A DNA stretch of 64,000 nt from assembly GCF_963678635.1 (NCBI RefSeq), contig NC_087071.1, positions 11,981,088 to 12,045,087 of the forward strand. The letters run 5' to 3'. This document shows, piece after piece, positions 9,495 to 21,129 of the stretch. The notes beneath the pieces were generated by a model that saw only the letters and a list, made by a program, of their open reading frames with translations, was not told the DNA's origin and searched no databases. Every line of letters starts with the position of its first letter. The stretch's first letter is position 1. This DNA comes from Symsagittifera roscoffensis (Eukaryota; Xenacoelomorpha; Acoela; Convolutidae). The position numbers were made by a program, and so were the translations under genes.

Positions 9495-10789
9495 TTTAAT
9501 TATTCAACAATACGAGCCACATCTTCCTTTCTTGTAGTCTAAACCCGAAAAGGTTTCTGGTGGATTTTTTGTTTCTATTGCCCGGAATGTTAAAGTGACT
9601 GAGAGGAATCCATTTTCTCTTTCAGTAATTATTTCGGCCACTTCTAGCCATTTGATTGTTTGACTTCAAGCGAATTTGATGAATTGAGTTTCTATTTGAT
9701 TCAAGTTTTATGAAATCGAAGAATTGATACTCAATTTTTTTCATTTGAATGGTACGATCTGAATTATTTCATTGGGTGTGTCAAAATTGTATGAGTATTC
9801 AATGAAGTAAATTTGGGCGGAAACTAACTTAGTTTAAGCATTGATTACTTTTTTCGGCGTTGAATTACAATTTCTTGCATGGCCCTTTTCTTCAATTGAA
9901 TATGATAAAATCAATTTCTATTTGATGTCAAATTTTTTAAAGATGATGTTAAATATCGGAAATTAAATCATTCTTTTATACTCATTTCAATTTGGAAAGC
10001 GCCTGAAATTATAATATGGTAGTGTGCTGTTGCTTACTGATGAGCATTTAAAGTTGGCATTTTTGTTTTACAAAGGAAAACATTCTGTTTATCGATAAAA
10101 TGTATCTCTTAAACAATCCTTCCCCTATCTTTCCTAGCAATGCATCACTGTCCCCTAAATTGTAATTGTTAAAGATTCGAGGAGAGCTTAAGAGATCCGA
10201 TAAATTTGCGACTTGATTGGAAATGATGCTTAAGATGATAGACTATGGAGCGTACTCGAAGGGTGAAAATTGAAAATGATTTAAATGCTCATTATTTAAA
10301 GCGGATAATTTTGTTCTCAAAAAACATGCAGTTTTGTTTGGGTATTTGAGTAACAGGCAATCTAATGTAGCAATTAGAGGAAATTAACCGGAGCAGTTAT
10401 TGAATTTTCTATTCTTCGTTTTCAGTGACAGCAGTCTTTCATTAAATTGATCTACGTAGTTAAGATTTCATTAGAACATATGTTCTCGGCACTCTGATTA
10501 AAAAGTATTTTATAGGTCTATGAAATTGATAATTTTGTCAAAATAAGTGTAGAATTGGAGATTCTAATGAAAATCGGCTAAATTGCAAGTGTGTCTTGGA
10601 TAGCATTACCTTGAATTTAAAGGTACAGAAGTTTAGGCTACGATAATTTAATGGCCCAGTTGAGTGATTATTAGCGTAAGGTGAAAGAATCAGGACAGTC
10701 AAAATTTAAACAAGTCCAGGTTATAAAGTCATTATCGATCATTTTCGAAAAACCATAAATTAGGTCTTTATATACGTGTAGCAACATCC
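9495..10789. other. Non-coding stretch after Pellino
   Basis: No gene recognised. The Pellino 3'UTR should begin here, but no AATAAA close to the stop stands out. ORFs are short and compositionally biased. Confidence 0.35.
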
Positions 10790-12780
10790 TTCACCCTCAC
10801 ACGCCCCTATCTAGCACTACTATGGTCCTGCAAGAAGTTGGAGATATCAGCTTCCCGAAGATCTCAAAAATTGCACCAAACCCCCATATATTAAGATATG
10901 CTATAAAAAAAGTTAGACACACGAAAGAAACACATGCAACCTTAGAAGACCGGGAGATAAGAGCTTCCGAATATACAGCGCTGATAAATGCCCTAAGTAA
11001 ACATTCCCCTATCCGCTGACAAATGCAGGGAGCTATAATTTTGGCATATGGTTGGTAATGTCAAGATACATCATGTGTAATAAATTGAGTGCAATCGGAT
11101 GGGTGGAACGGAAGTTGTTAACACTTGGGAAATACCAGCATAGACCGGAAGTGGGCAGCTTACGCAAAATAATGAGCGAGGGCATATTGATTTTATGGCG
11201 GGAATAGACACCAGAATCCAACCCCGAAAAAAGACTCCTGCTGAGTGAAACCCCTCCGGCGACTCTTTCCTGTGTTAATAGTGCTTTCCCGGGAAAGAAG
11301 ATAATAGACCTTGAAAATGTGATAACTTGAAGTATTAACGGGATGTGGATGACACTTGGTAGGTAGGACAACTATGCTATTCTGAACCCCAATATGGATG
11401 ATGCACCCCGGGCTGACCTTTTATTGATCTTTGGGCGTTCAGGATCAAGTTTGTATAGGAAACCTCAGGATTAACATCGGAAAGTGACGTATTCCCCAGC
11501 ACCAATTCTCTGGAAATGGGAAGTGGTCACCGTACCAGTAATTGAGAAGAAACTTATATATTGGAAACTGAAGCAGAAGTTGATAGGGACATATCTTTTA
11601 CAAGGTAACATTGTAGTAGTGAAATGAAATATTGTGAACTTGGCTAACATTGGGTTCAAGTTAGCTTGGCGAATGAGCTATTAATATAAAATCAATCAGA
11701 CTAAAGAAAAGGAGTCCCAGAGGAAATTGACAGTGATAGTAGCTTGACTTTGATAGATTGATAGTGGGTTCCCCGAATAATATGAATGAACAGGATTTTC
11801 ACTTAGATTCACGGAGATGGCTTTTTGCCACAATTTGACCCCTAATCGGGATTGGAATAGAGTATAGACGGGAATTTAAGATGCTTGAAATGAAATAGCG
11901 ACCCACAAAAAGGGTCTTTCCCTATCCCCGGGAGGTCCGAACGTTAATGGGATAACTAAAAAAAACCTTAGGATTTCGGTTAATCAAACATAACCTGGTT
12001 CAGAGGTGAAATTGGACTTGATATTTGCCTAACTTAGATAGAGAAACCTACAATGAACTCGGAAATTAAGAGTAAAGTCATCAGAAGAAGAAATCAACCA
12101 AGACCTTGCGAAAGGAGTACTAAAAGAATGACAGGACTTGTAGGGACGACATAACTCTAACTATAACTAAAACACAAACAGGCACAGGCAAACAGCATAG
12201 TGATTGACAAATAGCCTACCCGTAGGGAGAACAAGGAGAGCGAAGTTAGTAGCTAGTTGGTTCTGAGAGTTAGAGAATGAGAAACTGTGAAGTCAGAGAG
12301 ATCATTTAAAGTACCTCAAAGGAATAGTGAGCCGTAGAGACACTTGATTTCAGCAGGTCGAACTGAGTAGTTGTGTGGAATTACTGCGTGTATATGTTTA
12401 GTTGGGATTCTCTAGAAAGAGAATCATATAGTTGAGTTAGTAGGGAGTTAGTAAGAAATTATGGAATTGTGCTGATAAATCGCAGACCCTTTCCTTTGAT
12501 TAGATTATTATAATTTTTTCTGGCCACTTAGAACCTTCTGTTTATTTTATACGAATTCAATTCCCATTGAAGTTCTTGCGATAGTATTGAGTGGACGAGA
12601 CAGCCCAAAGACCAATACTTTAAGGGCGCAAGTAACAGAATACAGTGCGCAATAGTTGCCACCAACTTAGCCCTTTCAGGATTGTGGATAATAGTGAATC
12701 TCGGTCGCCCTGCTGAATTCATTACCGAAAGGACCACTTTGCGGTGCCGTTAATTAAGAGTGTGAACGGACCTAGAGAAG
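10790..12780. other. Less AT-rich island with broken, unrecognised ORFs
   Basis: Base composition is visibly more balanced than in the flanks. Many readable but interrupted stretches occur in several frames. The plus-strand frame at 10822-11019 starts MVLQEVGDISFPKISKI. The minus-strand frame at 12737-12528 starts MVLSVMNSAGRPRFTI. I recognise no family. A decayed transposon, an old integrated foreign sequence or a pseudogene are all possible. Confidence 0.4.
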
Positions 12781-13505
12781 CAACCCCCTAAATCTACAAT
12801 AAGAAACATTCGTTATTTCTAAATTTCCATATGAAAATTTAATAACAAATAGATACGGGCCACTTTTTCATTTTGTTAATCTTTCGGCTTTTTTACCGCG
12901 AGATTTTTTCTCAGCATAAGCTACGTGGGTGTTAATGAGGTACCATTCATTTCCGGTTGTGTTTTTATGTTAGCTTGTAATTGTTTTTCGAGGCCTGTTA
13001 AAATCGCAAAACATTAGGTTGTGTATTCGATCTGGACAACCATTATTTGATAAGGCCTTTCTAAGCGATTTGAAACTGAAATAATCTTGCCCGTACCAAA
13101 ATTTTATGGGTAAAAATTGATAATAATGTGTTTTTGTTGACTCAAATATTACCTATTACGGCTATTTTAGAGCACGTAATGGGTTTTTAATCCATTAGAA
13201 TCGATTAAAGTATGTAATCCAACATGATCTTTTCAAATCCTAGATACATTATAATTAAATGTTTCCAAAAAAATCCATGTGAAGCCAATTGTTTGCTGAA
13301 CATTCGGAATAAGCTAACATACAGCCCAATTCTTGAAAGCATGCAGACAATGTAAAATTTAAAAAAAAACAGAGCTTTAACTTGACATAATTTTTCATGA
13401 ATCTTCAATTCTTTGTTGTTGTATTTTTTTTTGTGAATTGTTCTCCAAATACTCGCAGCCGTCAATATAGTATGTAGTCCATTTTGGAGGGTAGGTAGGA
13501 TGTAG

Positions 13506-13652
13506 GACGAACAGCCCATTCCAGGTGGTGGGCAAGACGAACAGCCCATTTCAGGTGGTGGGCAAGACGAACAGCCCATTTCGGGTGGTGGGTAAGACGA
13601 ACTCCATTTCGAGTGGTGGGTAAAACGAACAGCTCATTTCGGGTGGTGGTTA
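13506..13652. repeat. 30-bp minisatellite, five units
   Basis: Units start at 13506, 13536, 13566, 13596 and about 13624, with consensus GACGAACAGCCCATTTCGGG then TGGTGGGTAA. The first three are exactly 30 bp and the fourth is a little shorter. The unit is G/C-richer than its surroundings. Because 30 is a multiple of three, minus-strand frames stay open through it and give ten-residue repeats; these look incidental. Confidence 0.9.
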
Positions 13653-13950
13653 AGAAGTGTTGTCCGTTGGATGGCAATAAAACAAAAAAAATTATCCTAA
13701 GTTATTGCTAACACTAATTAGTTGAGCATAATAAGTTCAGCTCAAGTTAATCCTAACGCGTTTACTAGTTAAGCAACCACCAACTCTCCCCACAATAACT
13801 GAAATAACTGATACTATTCAAATAGGGGTAGTTGATTTAAGCCTTTTAAGAAGTCCCAAAACAGGGGATTTTTTATAAGATGGCCAACGCGAGGAGCCTG
13901 TATCTTTTATTAGTTTTCACCGATTAGTCGGAATAGCAAAACTGGCACAG

Positions 13951-15066
13951 TTGAGAATAGCAAAAACTTTGTGCCAGTTGAGAAAACTGGTGGAGGTGGA
14001 GTTGAGGCAGCAGAACAAGACGCATTTGCTTGTACATACTCGGGACATTATCAGAATCTTCTACAGGAGTCAGTTTAATTACGTGAAGACAGTGGGCTTC
14101 AGAACAAACGTCTCCATCTTGCTTGGATGGTTTGTACCACCCACATACTTAAAATACCTCAGGCTTATTAACAGCCCTCACAACTTCATTAACAGTTTGT
14201 TTAAACACAAAAAGATCAAATGTTTGGCATGTTGAATTCGAATCCTTTGGGGTTGGCAGCAAAGATGGCGAGCGCAGATACGCTTTGCAGTTCTGCTACT
14301 GATGATGGGCAGTGCATGTTTTCCGCATTCTCCCATGAAACTCGAGCGCTCAAGGCACTCCGATTCCTGTGAGATTTCTTTAGACAGACACAACCGTTGC
14401 TTTTGCCCTGCATACCTTGCCCACCATTGCACATTATTCTGTCACAATAATCGGCTTTTACTTGAATTATCGTCATCATTTCCAAACTTATTGGTACGTC
14501 CATATGCATTAGCGATGTGTCATTATGAAGTGGAATGATTGGCTCATCTGTCGCCATCAGCAAATTACCGACTTCCATGACTCCTTTTATATCGACCTTT
14601 AGTAAAAGCACAGGCTTCGCCGAGGGCAAACGCGCGCTATACCTGAAGTGCACCGCCGATGCCTGAGGCGACTTCGTAAATAAAGCGCAGGTTTTACTAC
14701 TCTCGGGATTTCCCTGCTGGAATATCCTGCTTTCGCGGAGCTTCGTTTTACCAGTTCCTGAACCTTATTGGCTCAACATGACGCCTCCTGTGAACGATGA
14801 ACAATTTGACCCTCCTGTCCCCAGTGTCCTCCCCCTAGAGCCAAGTCTTGAAATCTGATGTCGATGAAGTTTGCATCAACAACTGCGCGAGCTTGCTCAT
14901 AGTTGAGGAGCGGAGGTAGTAAAGGCATAATTAACGCTAAAAATGTTGGAATATTTGGTGAAAGTGGAAATGAGCTAAGTTGGTAGCAAAAAGGGTCAGG
15001 TTCTACAGACAAGACGAGTCTGTGAAATACAGAATTTGAAAAAGCATTTGAACGTTCCGTATACAA
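13951..15066 (-). pseudogene. Unrecognised ORF cluster, probably decayed
   Basis: Two minus-strand frames with fairly balanced codon use follow one another: 15066-14773 (97 codons, with LLPPLLNYEQARAVVDANF) and 14653-14216 (145 codons, with CDRIMCNGGQGMQG and later NGCVCLKK). A plus-strand frame covers 13951-14235. The stretch is less AT-rich than its flanks. Stops separate the minus-strand pieces, so it is either spliced or decayed. Cys-rich patches hint at a zinc-binding segment, but I can assign no family. Confidence 0.35.
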
Positions 15067-15600
15067 TTAGTAACAAGTTTTTAACAATGAAACTGTTTTA
15101 ATTTTTAAAAAAATTCCTGTCAATAAATGATGTTTCGCAACGTCCCTCGATAAACTGGGTGAGCAAATGCGGCCAACTATAGTAGCGAGGCGGCCCGCAT
15201 GTTACGAAAAGGAATAAACAAAACGGGTGCTGTTTTTCTTGACATTTTTAACAAATCGATAGAGCGGAATTTGTGTCTTAAACAATACATCTTAGTTAAC
15301 GGACCTTTCAAGGTAATTTTCTTAACTATCTAATAAAAGCTATTTTTGGTCTTTATTATCTGCTGCCGTCCCGCTCCAAACAATTCGGTCAAATGAAATG
15401 TGTGCAATGAAAGACACAGAACAATCAATGGAAAAAGGGAAACGAAAAGAAAAAACATGGTTGCTGGAATTAAACTTGATGACGTCATCTATTGGCAGTT
15501 AAGTTAAAAAGGCCTAACAACTGAGGCTGAGCAAATTACTTTGATCTCTTTCACGCCAAGTCGCATTAAGGTAGACAATGATGGTTGCAATCAACAAAGA

Positions 15601-15675
15601 GACGGTGGTCCAATTGGTAACGCAGTAGACTGCTGAACTGCAGCTCAAGAGTTCGAACCCCGTCATCGCCGGCAC
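15601..15675 (+). repeat. tRNA-like module (tRNA pseudogene or SINE head)
   Basis: The sequence fits the Pol III A box at TGGTCCAATTGG and the B box at AGTTCGAACCC, about 45 bp apart. The ends GACGGTG and CGCCGGC can pair at six of seven positions. The T-stem and anticodon stem do not pair properly, so a working tRNA is unlikely. It reads as a tRNA pseudogene or the head of a SINE. Confidence 0.55.
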
Positions 15676-16564
15676 GAAGAAAATTTTTCTAAAACCAATT
15701 AATAACACGGAGGATATACACATTAGTTTTCTGTAATTGATCTAGAAAGGTTCGCAAAAGGAATGATAATTTTCAGGTTCATTACTGTTCATTAGCAGAT
15801 GGTCCTCTACAATTACTGGTCTTTCAAAGATAGTCCATGCATTTGAAACATAGTTCAAGTATTTTCATTGAAGAGAATAAAAAGCTGTCTAATCGATCGA
15901 AGCCAAAAAATAAACAATCAAAACTTGCGCTCCCTCAAGAGTCTCTAACTGCCGATTGTTGGTGTTTTGGTCAATCATTTTAACACTGAGCTACGATTGG
16001 TAGCTTCAGACTGACCATTTGCTGCAAAATTCAAGGCTCAAAATTGAAGGCTAAATGAATTGTTATGAACACACTCATGAAAATGAGGAAAGGGAGAAAA
16101 GTTTTATTGTCTTCAATTATCAGTTATCATACCCATCTTTTGCTAAAGGCACTGTAATTTGCTTGTTTTCATCTTTTCAACGTCAAATGGTATCGACTTT
16201 TTCTTCCTTAATAAAGACGTAAAAAAGTGACAGAAAAATTCTCTGTTTCACTGAGGGCCTTCATCCATACTATTTTCATTGGGAGGCGCATTCGTATACG
16301 CATGTCTGACAACCATTTAGTGTGATAGAAAAAAATTGAATTAATGTGGTTAGCGTTTCAAACATAGAAAAACCGATTTTTACTCACTCTATTATCTTGG
16401 TTACATTGAAAAATCTTGACTTAGCAGACTGTTGTTGCCTTTTTTTGCTTTAATAATATTGTTAGACTTTTGAATGAAACCCTTTGAAATAAATATCGAA
16501 AATTTTTATTTACAAATTTTCATTAAATTCAAATCGATCGAAGTAACAACAGTGTAAAAAAACA

Positions 16565-16655
16565 TGAACTGTCGTATCTGAGTCTCGAACTCACTTCTCT
16601 GGTAATTTAACAATTGCTTTACGATTTCACAAGCAGTTACTGGTGTAGCCACAGC
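16565..16655 (-). repeat. tRNA-like module, minus strand (first of three)
   Basis: On the minus strand the B box reads GAGTTCGAGACTC, preceded by a tRNA-length segment beginning TGGCTACACCAGTAACTG. Stem pairing is incomplete. It is the first of three minus-strand modules within 580 bp. Confidence 0.5.
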
Positions 16656-16917
16656 TAAAGGCAGTGAAGACAAGAGAAAAGATATATTATGAGAGGATAT
16701 AAAATATAACGGAGGGGAGTCAAACGAAAAAAATCAAATTCTATAAATCAAGTTGGGTAGCCTCCAATTTACTCCTGTTCGACAATTTTGATCAAATGGA
16801 TGTTAGCGCTGTAAACCGCTCGTGTTTATCAGTTTTTAGTTTAAGAGATATGCATGTTTATATTCTGATCAAACTGAATATGTTTGGTAATTATGAAAAA
16901 AATCAAAAACAATTTCT

Positions 16918-16985
16918 TTCGGATGCGGACTTGAACCTGTCTACTCAGTTTGGGAGTGCACGACAGATACACTCGACCACCACAC
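16918..16985 (-). repeat. tRNA-like module, minus strand (second of three)
   Basis: On the minus strand it has an A-box-like GTGGTCGAGTG near the start and a near-consensus B box CAGGTTCAAGTCCG close to its end, spaced as in a tRNA. Acceptor-stem pairing is poor, so a SINE head or pseudogene is more likely than a gene. Confidence 0.55.
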
Positions 16986-17071
16986 TTGTTAAATCAGAAA
17001 ATAAAATTTTCTTAAACTGTTTCAATTCTACTGAATAGGCAAGTTGAGAGATGAAAAGTGAAAAAAAAGTC

Positions 17072-17140
17072 TCCGATCGGGATTTGAACCTGGCCATCTG
17101 GCCTGTGGTACCAAATCATTTTTGCACGGCTATGGTGGAA
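17072..17140 (-). repeat. tRNA-like module, minus strand (third of three)
   Basis: The minus-strand B box is CCAGGTTCAAATCCCG, a perfect match to the eukaryotic consensus. Upstream is CCACCATAGCCGTGCA at the expected A-box distance. The T-arm around the B box pairs well only in part. Confidence 0.55.
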
Positions 17141-17149
17141 ATTAAATTT

Positions 17150-18836
17150 TAAACATTGAAAAATATCAAAAATCAATCCCTTTTACTTTTAATTCCTTGT
17201 TTTCCCCAAAAAATGTGGAGCAATGGAAGTCCAATTGTTTGACCAATCGTTTGAACAAAAATTAAAGTAATTTTGACCATACCCATTTTAATAAGCGAAT
17301 ATTGATGGTTGATTGCTTTGTAGTCTAGCCTGAGTTAAAAGTCTCACCTAGATCGTGAAAATTGTTCACAAAAGTTAAAGTAGAAACAGGCATTAGAAAA
17401 TAGCGTAAATTAATGAGGTTGATTAATAAGGATGCTTAGGGTTATTTTAGTTAAATTAAAGGAACAGCTTAGAAAAATAAAACTATATGGGGGTATACAT
17501 CCTAGTTTTTAACTTTTTACTATGGTTGTTGAGATGGAGTTTGATCTCTGGAGTCAATCTTCTGTAGTTGCGTCAATTCTCCTTCTACTGGAGTGTTAGA
17601 ATGTTTTTTTGGATTTCGTCTCGGGCTATTCTTTGTCGTGTTGAGTTTTTCTCGATTTTTAAAATCGAAATGGAAGAAAAAACAATCCTTTTTTGAAAAA
17701 CTTTATTTTAAATATTAAAAAAGGAAAAGTAAGAACAATTTTTACGGGAAACTAATTTCGAGTGATTTTGTTAGTTGCTGCTGACAGCGCAAACTGAAGC
17801 ATTTAAGGTTTCAGGCCAGTCCTTTTGCTCGTGAGCATAAGCCGTCAGCTGATACATCTATCAAAGTACTCAGTTTTTTACTGCTCTTTTATTCTCCCTT
17901 CATTTTAACGGAGTTTTCAACTAGAGTTCATTTGATTTTTAAAATCAAATAGCCTTTATTCATTAGTCCCCTATGAATGAAACCGCAGCCTTCAGTTTTA
18001 TCTTATTGAAAAATCATAGTCTTTTATCTGATGCATAATAGTCCATATGCAGTTAATGTTTTTACTGCTCAATCAAAGCAAAGAGGAATCCTGGGAGCCA
18101 GTAAGATTTATAAATAGAACTCCTTTTGTTTTATGTTATAATTAAATGGGGAGTGTTAGTGGTCACCTCTCTTTTAAAGTTCTGAACAAGAAAAAATGAG
18201 AAATTTTGCCGAATATTTAAAAAACAGTTTTTTTTTTCAAAACAAGAATTTATAGTGTTAATCAGAATAAATCAGTAATTTTCTGATTGAGTGAATAGAG
18301 ACCTTAGTTTAAAGAGAACACTTTGTTACTTAAAAATTAAATACTGTTGAGATTAAGTAAAAAAAATTAATACAATGGCCTTTTATCAGTGTAGTTTTCG
18401 CAATGATACACCGTATTATTCAATGTCCGAATTATTCAAGAACGAGGAGCTTGGGCGAAGGTTCGAAGCGCCAATTATTTTTTTTTGGTTTTATCTGAAA
18501 TTAAGTATCAAATTTAAATAACGCGCTTGTACCTCTTCTAATTTTAATTGACAATTAATAGACAAGAAGTTGTTGAACGGAGGATCATAATATTTTCGTC
18601 AAAAATTTCCTTGCAGAGCATCCTGTTCATAAGAACCACATTGTAACGTTGAAAATTATCATTGGATGCATTAAAATTTCCCGCGAAAACAGTCTCTAAG
18701 TACAAAAAAATAGATGCATTGAAAAATCGCTATCATTAATTTATATCTATTTTTTCATGCGAAATTTCAACTAAACTGTGGCTCCTAGCTGATAATTTTA
18801 CCGGACTTAGATCAGGAAAAAATATAAGCAATCACC
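17150..18836. other. AT-rich, no gene recognised
   Basis: Low-complexity A/T runs and short ORFs only. The end of the stretch would be the intron or 5' region of the ORF at 18867. Confidence 0.4.
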
Positions 18837-18866
18837 GTGTTCCTTCGTTTTTCACTGGTGCACAAC

Positions 18867-19529
18867 ATGAAAACAAAAATCAAGCTTCTCCACTTGTTTA
18901 CAAACCTTCTGGACTCTCAGGGTTCAACACCAACTCAGCAAGCAACTACTTCCATTACTACGGCCTCTGCTACAACACCGGCCTCAACACGATCCTTCAC
19001 TGTACCACTGCCTAACACAGCTTCAGCTGTCCCTATAGCTGCAAAATCAAAGCCACCGCCCCTGAAAATTCCACCTCCTTATTTTAACATACCCCTGGTT
19101 CCTTCAAAGTCTCGAATTGAGAAACGAACCGAAATAGTTAGATCAAATACGCCAGTGTCAGATTCCCCACACCTAATGACAGGTAGGAGACAGCCTGTGC
19201 ACCCTACTGAATTAAACAGCAAATTGAGTGTTCATTTGGACAAAGAACGCCACATTAATTCCAATGCCAACCAAGGATTTGACATGGATTTAATAAATGC
19301 TTTGAATCCTCTAATCAATCGCTTCAAATTGGAAGCTTATCATCCCATACGGAAGATGTACTCAATAACAAATTCCCTCCGTGAGCACCTAAAACTGTAT
19401 GTTCCCGCGAAATTTTTGACTGCAAAAACGCAAACCCCCCAGTTGGATGAATATACTGAACAGATCCAACGGAGCCACATACATGAGACTCATCCAATCC
19501 GGGAGCTTATAAAAAATTACATAATTTAA
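18867..19529 (+). CDS. Unknown Ser/Thr/Pro-rich protein, terminal exon or short gene
   Basis: The open frame has codon use unlike the surrounding AT-rich DNA. It can start at the ATG at 18867, giving 220 residues, or as an internal exon after the acceptor GGACTCTCAG, ending 18920. The first third is low-complexity Ser/Thr/Ala/Pro (TPTQQATTSITTASATTPAS), followed by a Pro-rich stretch (PPPLKIPPPYFNIP). The last 90 residues look ordered and basic, with FDMDLINALNPLINRF and HPIRKMYSI, and the protein ends IRELIKNYII. No signal peptide or membrane segment is clear and no family is recognised. A polyadenylation signal follows 104 bases after the stop, which supports a real transcript end. Confidence 0.6.
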   Translation: MKTKIKLLHLFTNLLDSQGSTPTQQATTSITTASATTPASTRSFTVPLPNTASAVPIAAKSKPPPLKIPPPYFNIPLVPSKSRIEKRTEIVRSNTPVSDSPHLMTGRRQPVHPTELNSKLSVHLDKERHINSNANQGFDMDLINALNPLINRFKLEAYHPIRKMYSITNSLREHLKLYVPAKFLTAKTQTPQLDEYTEQIQRSHIHETHPIRELIKNYII

Positions 19530-19632
19530 AAACAAAAACCACCCAGTTAGAAAGAAAGTTTTAAAAATTTATCTTAACAGATTTATATAGCTTTTTAGTA
19601 ACGCTACTTGGAAATCGATTTGTCTTTTCAAC

Positions 19633-19638
19633 AATAAA
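19633..19638 (+). terminator. AATAAA polyadenylation signal of the 18867 gene
   Basis: AATAAA (overlapping a second AATAAA at 19637) lies about 100 bp after the stop codon and is followed by A-rich DNA. Confidence 0.55.
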
Positions 19639-20246
19639 TAAAGAAAAAAACAAAAAATATAAAAGTACAGTATTTTTTATGAACCAATCCTTCCCATTTA
19701 CGTATACGGACACTCACATCATCTAATCAACTTCAGGACGAAATTGCAATTTCAAGAAAAAACGTCAAAGGAATAATGAATTGAAATTCAAGCTTTTGAA
19801 AAACCAATTAATTTTGATATATTTGAATTTTTGATTTGATGGATAGACTTGTGTAAAATTTATTACATTTATAAGAATGTTAGTTGCATTTATATTCATT
19901 AAAGCCTGACTCAAAATTATGTCTACCAAAACTGCAACATCTGCTACCGATATTAAACTCATTCAACAAAAATCTCCGGTTGAATGAAAATAGCTTCGCT
20001 TGATTAAAAAGTACCTCGCTTGATTAGCTGGGTAAATTGGAATATTATATTTAGTTTTTTCTCTCCAAATAGGAGGATGAACATGTTCTGATTCCAAATT
20101 GAAACAGAAACATAAAATTTATTGTGCTCACAAAGCGTGACGCCGCCGCCACCATGAAATCAATCTGTTTTTATCCCTTTGCAAAATGAATGGAAAAGTA
20201 TTTGGAATAACTCGTATAACGTTTTAAGCATTAGAAATTAAAGCAA

Positions 20247-20340
20247 CTTCTCTCGTTAATTACGAATAATAACGATTCTTCTCGTAAAATACGAATGTAC
20301 GAACGGCTCTTCTCGTAAAATACGAATGCACGAATAACAC
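20247..20340. repeat. Three 31-bp units with internal palindromes
   Basis: Three units of about 31 bp share CTTCTCGTAAAATACGAATG.ACGAA (first unit diverged: TCTCGTTAATTACGAATAA). Each contains the small palindrome TCGTAAAATACGA or TCGTTAATTACGA. Positions are about 20247, 20278 and 20308. Confidence 0.7.
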
Positions 20341-21022
20341 TCACGAGAGATAACGAAGTTAAAAGATAACTTCTTATTTGCTACGACAAATTGGGAGATT
20401 TCCCAATGAAGTATAAATAGAAGCTGAAAACTACTGAGATTTATTCCATCGATTTTCTCTTCAACCACACCAACCTATCTCTCTAAAACATAACCATTCT
20501 CAGTAAAATATCTAAAAACCATCCCTTAAAATAAATATCGAGTCTAAAGGCAACTTGCAGTAAATTCATACTAACTTCTTTTCTAATAAAACATTTTCCA
20601 GCGAATTTTAGATTTACTTTATAAGATAGAAAGTAGAAAGGACCCTTTATTAGCAAGCGTTTTGTCTGACGCACATAAGTATTGCTAACGTAATACTTAG
20701 TACAGTTTTTGATTGAAAAACCGTTCGCTTGGTTCATTTCCACCCCCTGATTTCAGCACATTTGATATGGTTTTCATTATGAACTTTGCTTTCGATCTTG
20801 ATAAACCAAATTGAGCTGAGCAAGTTCTGGAAACAAGCGTCCACGAATATTTGCATGAGATTTTTTTAAATGATTCCCTAACTAATTGAGCAGAACAAAA
20901 GCATTGCAAATAATATCTGAAAGCAATTAAACAAAATGAACAGCAACTCAATTTAATACATAAAATAAAATACACCAACCTGAAAGATTTGAATTCTTGC
21001 ACGACGAAATAATTCCATTTTT

Positions 21023-21128
21023 GGCCGGCGAGCCTCGCCTCTCACTTCTTCGGTCTCATTCGTCTCATCTTGCTTCCAGGGACCTCGGTGGAACTTAGTC
21101 GCCTACTTAACCTTCTTGTGGGCCAAAT
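21023..21128 (+). other. Possible 5' non-coding exon (GC-rich, donor at 21129)
   Basis: A GC-richer stretch in AT-rich DNA begins GGCCGGCGAGCCTCGCC and ends at GGCCAAAT|GTAAGC, a strong donor. The next good acceptor on this strand is at 22455, just before the ATP6AP2 start codon. It could be that gene's 5'UTR exon. A plus-strand frame is open across it, but no protein family is recognised. Confidence 0.35.
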
Positions 21129-21129
21129 G

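Noticed and set aside
15601-15675. Functional tRNA gene
   Set aside because: The A and B boxes are good but the anticodon and T stems do not pair, so it is listed as tRNA-like only.
20142-20190. A perfect vertebrate-type Kozak stretch (GCCGCCACCATG) at 20154
   Set aside because: The ATG opens only 11 codons before a stop, with no splice donor that would extend it convincingly; chance or an upstream ORF cannot be told apart.
21023-21128. Small ribosomal-protein gene on the minus strand (reading with KMRRMRPKK)
   Set aside because: Only a few basic residues resemble such proteins and the upstream frame has stops; a plus-strand exon with a good donor is the better reading.
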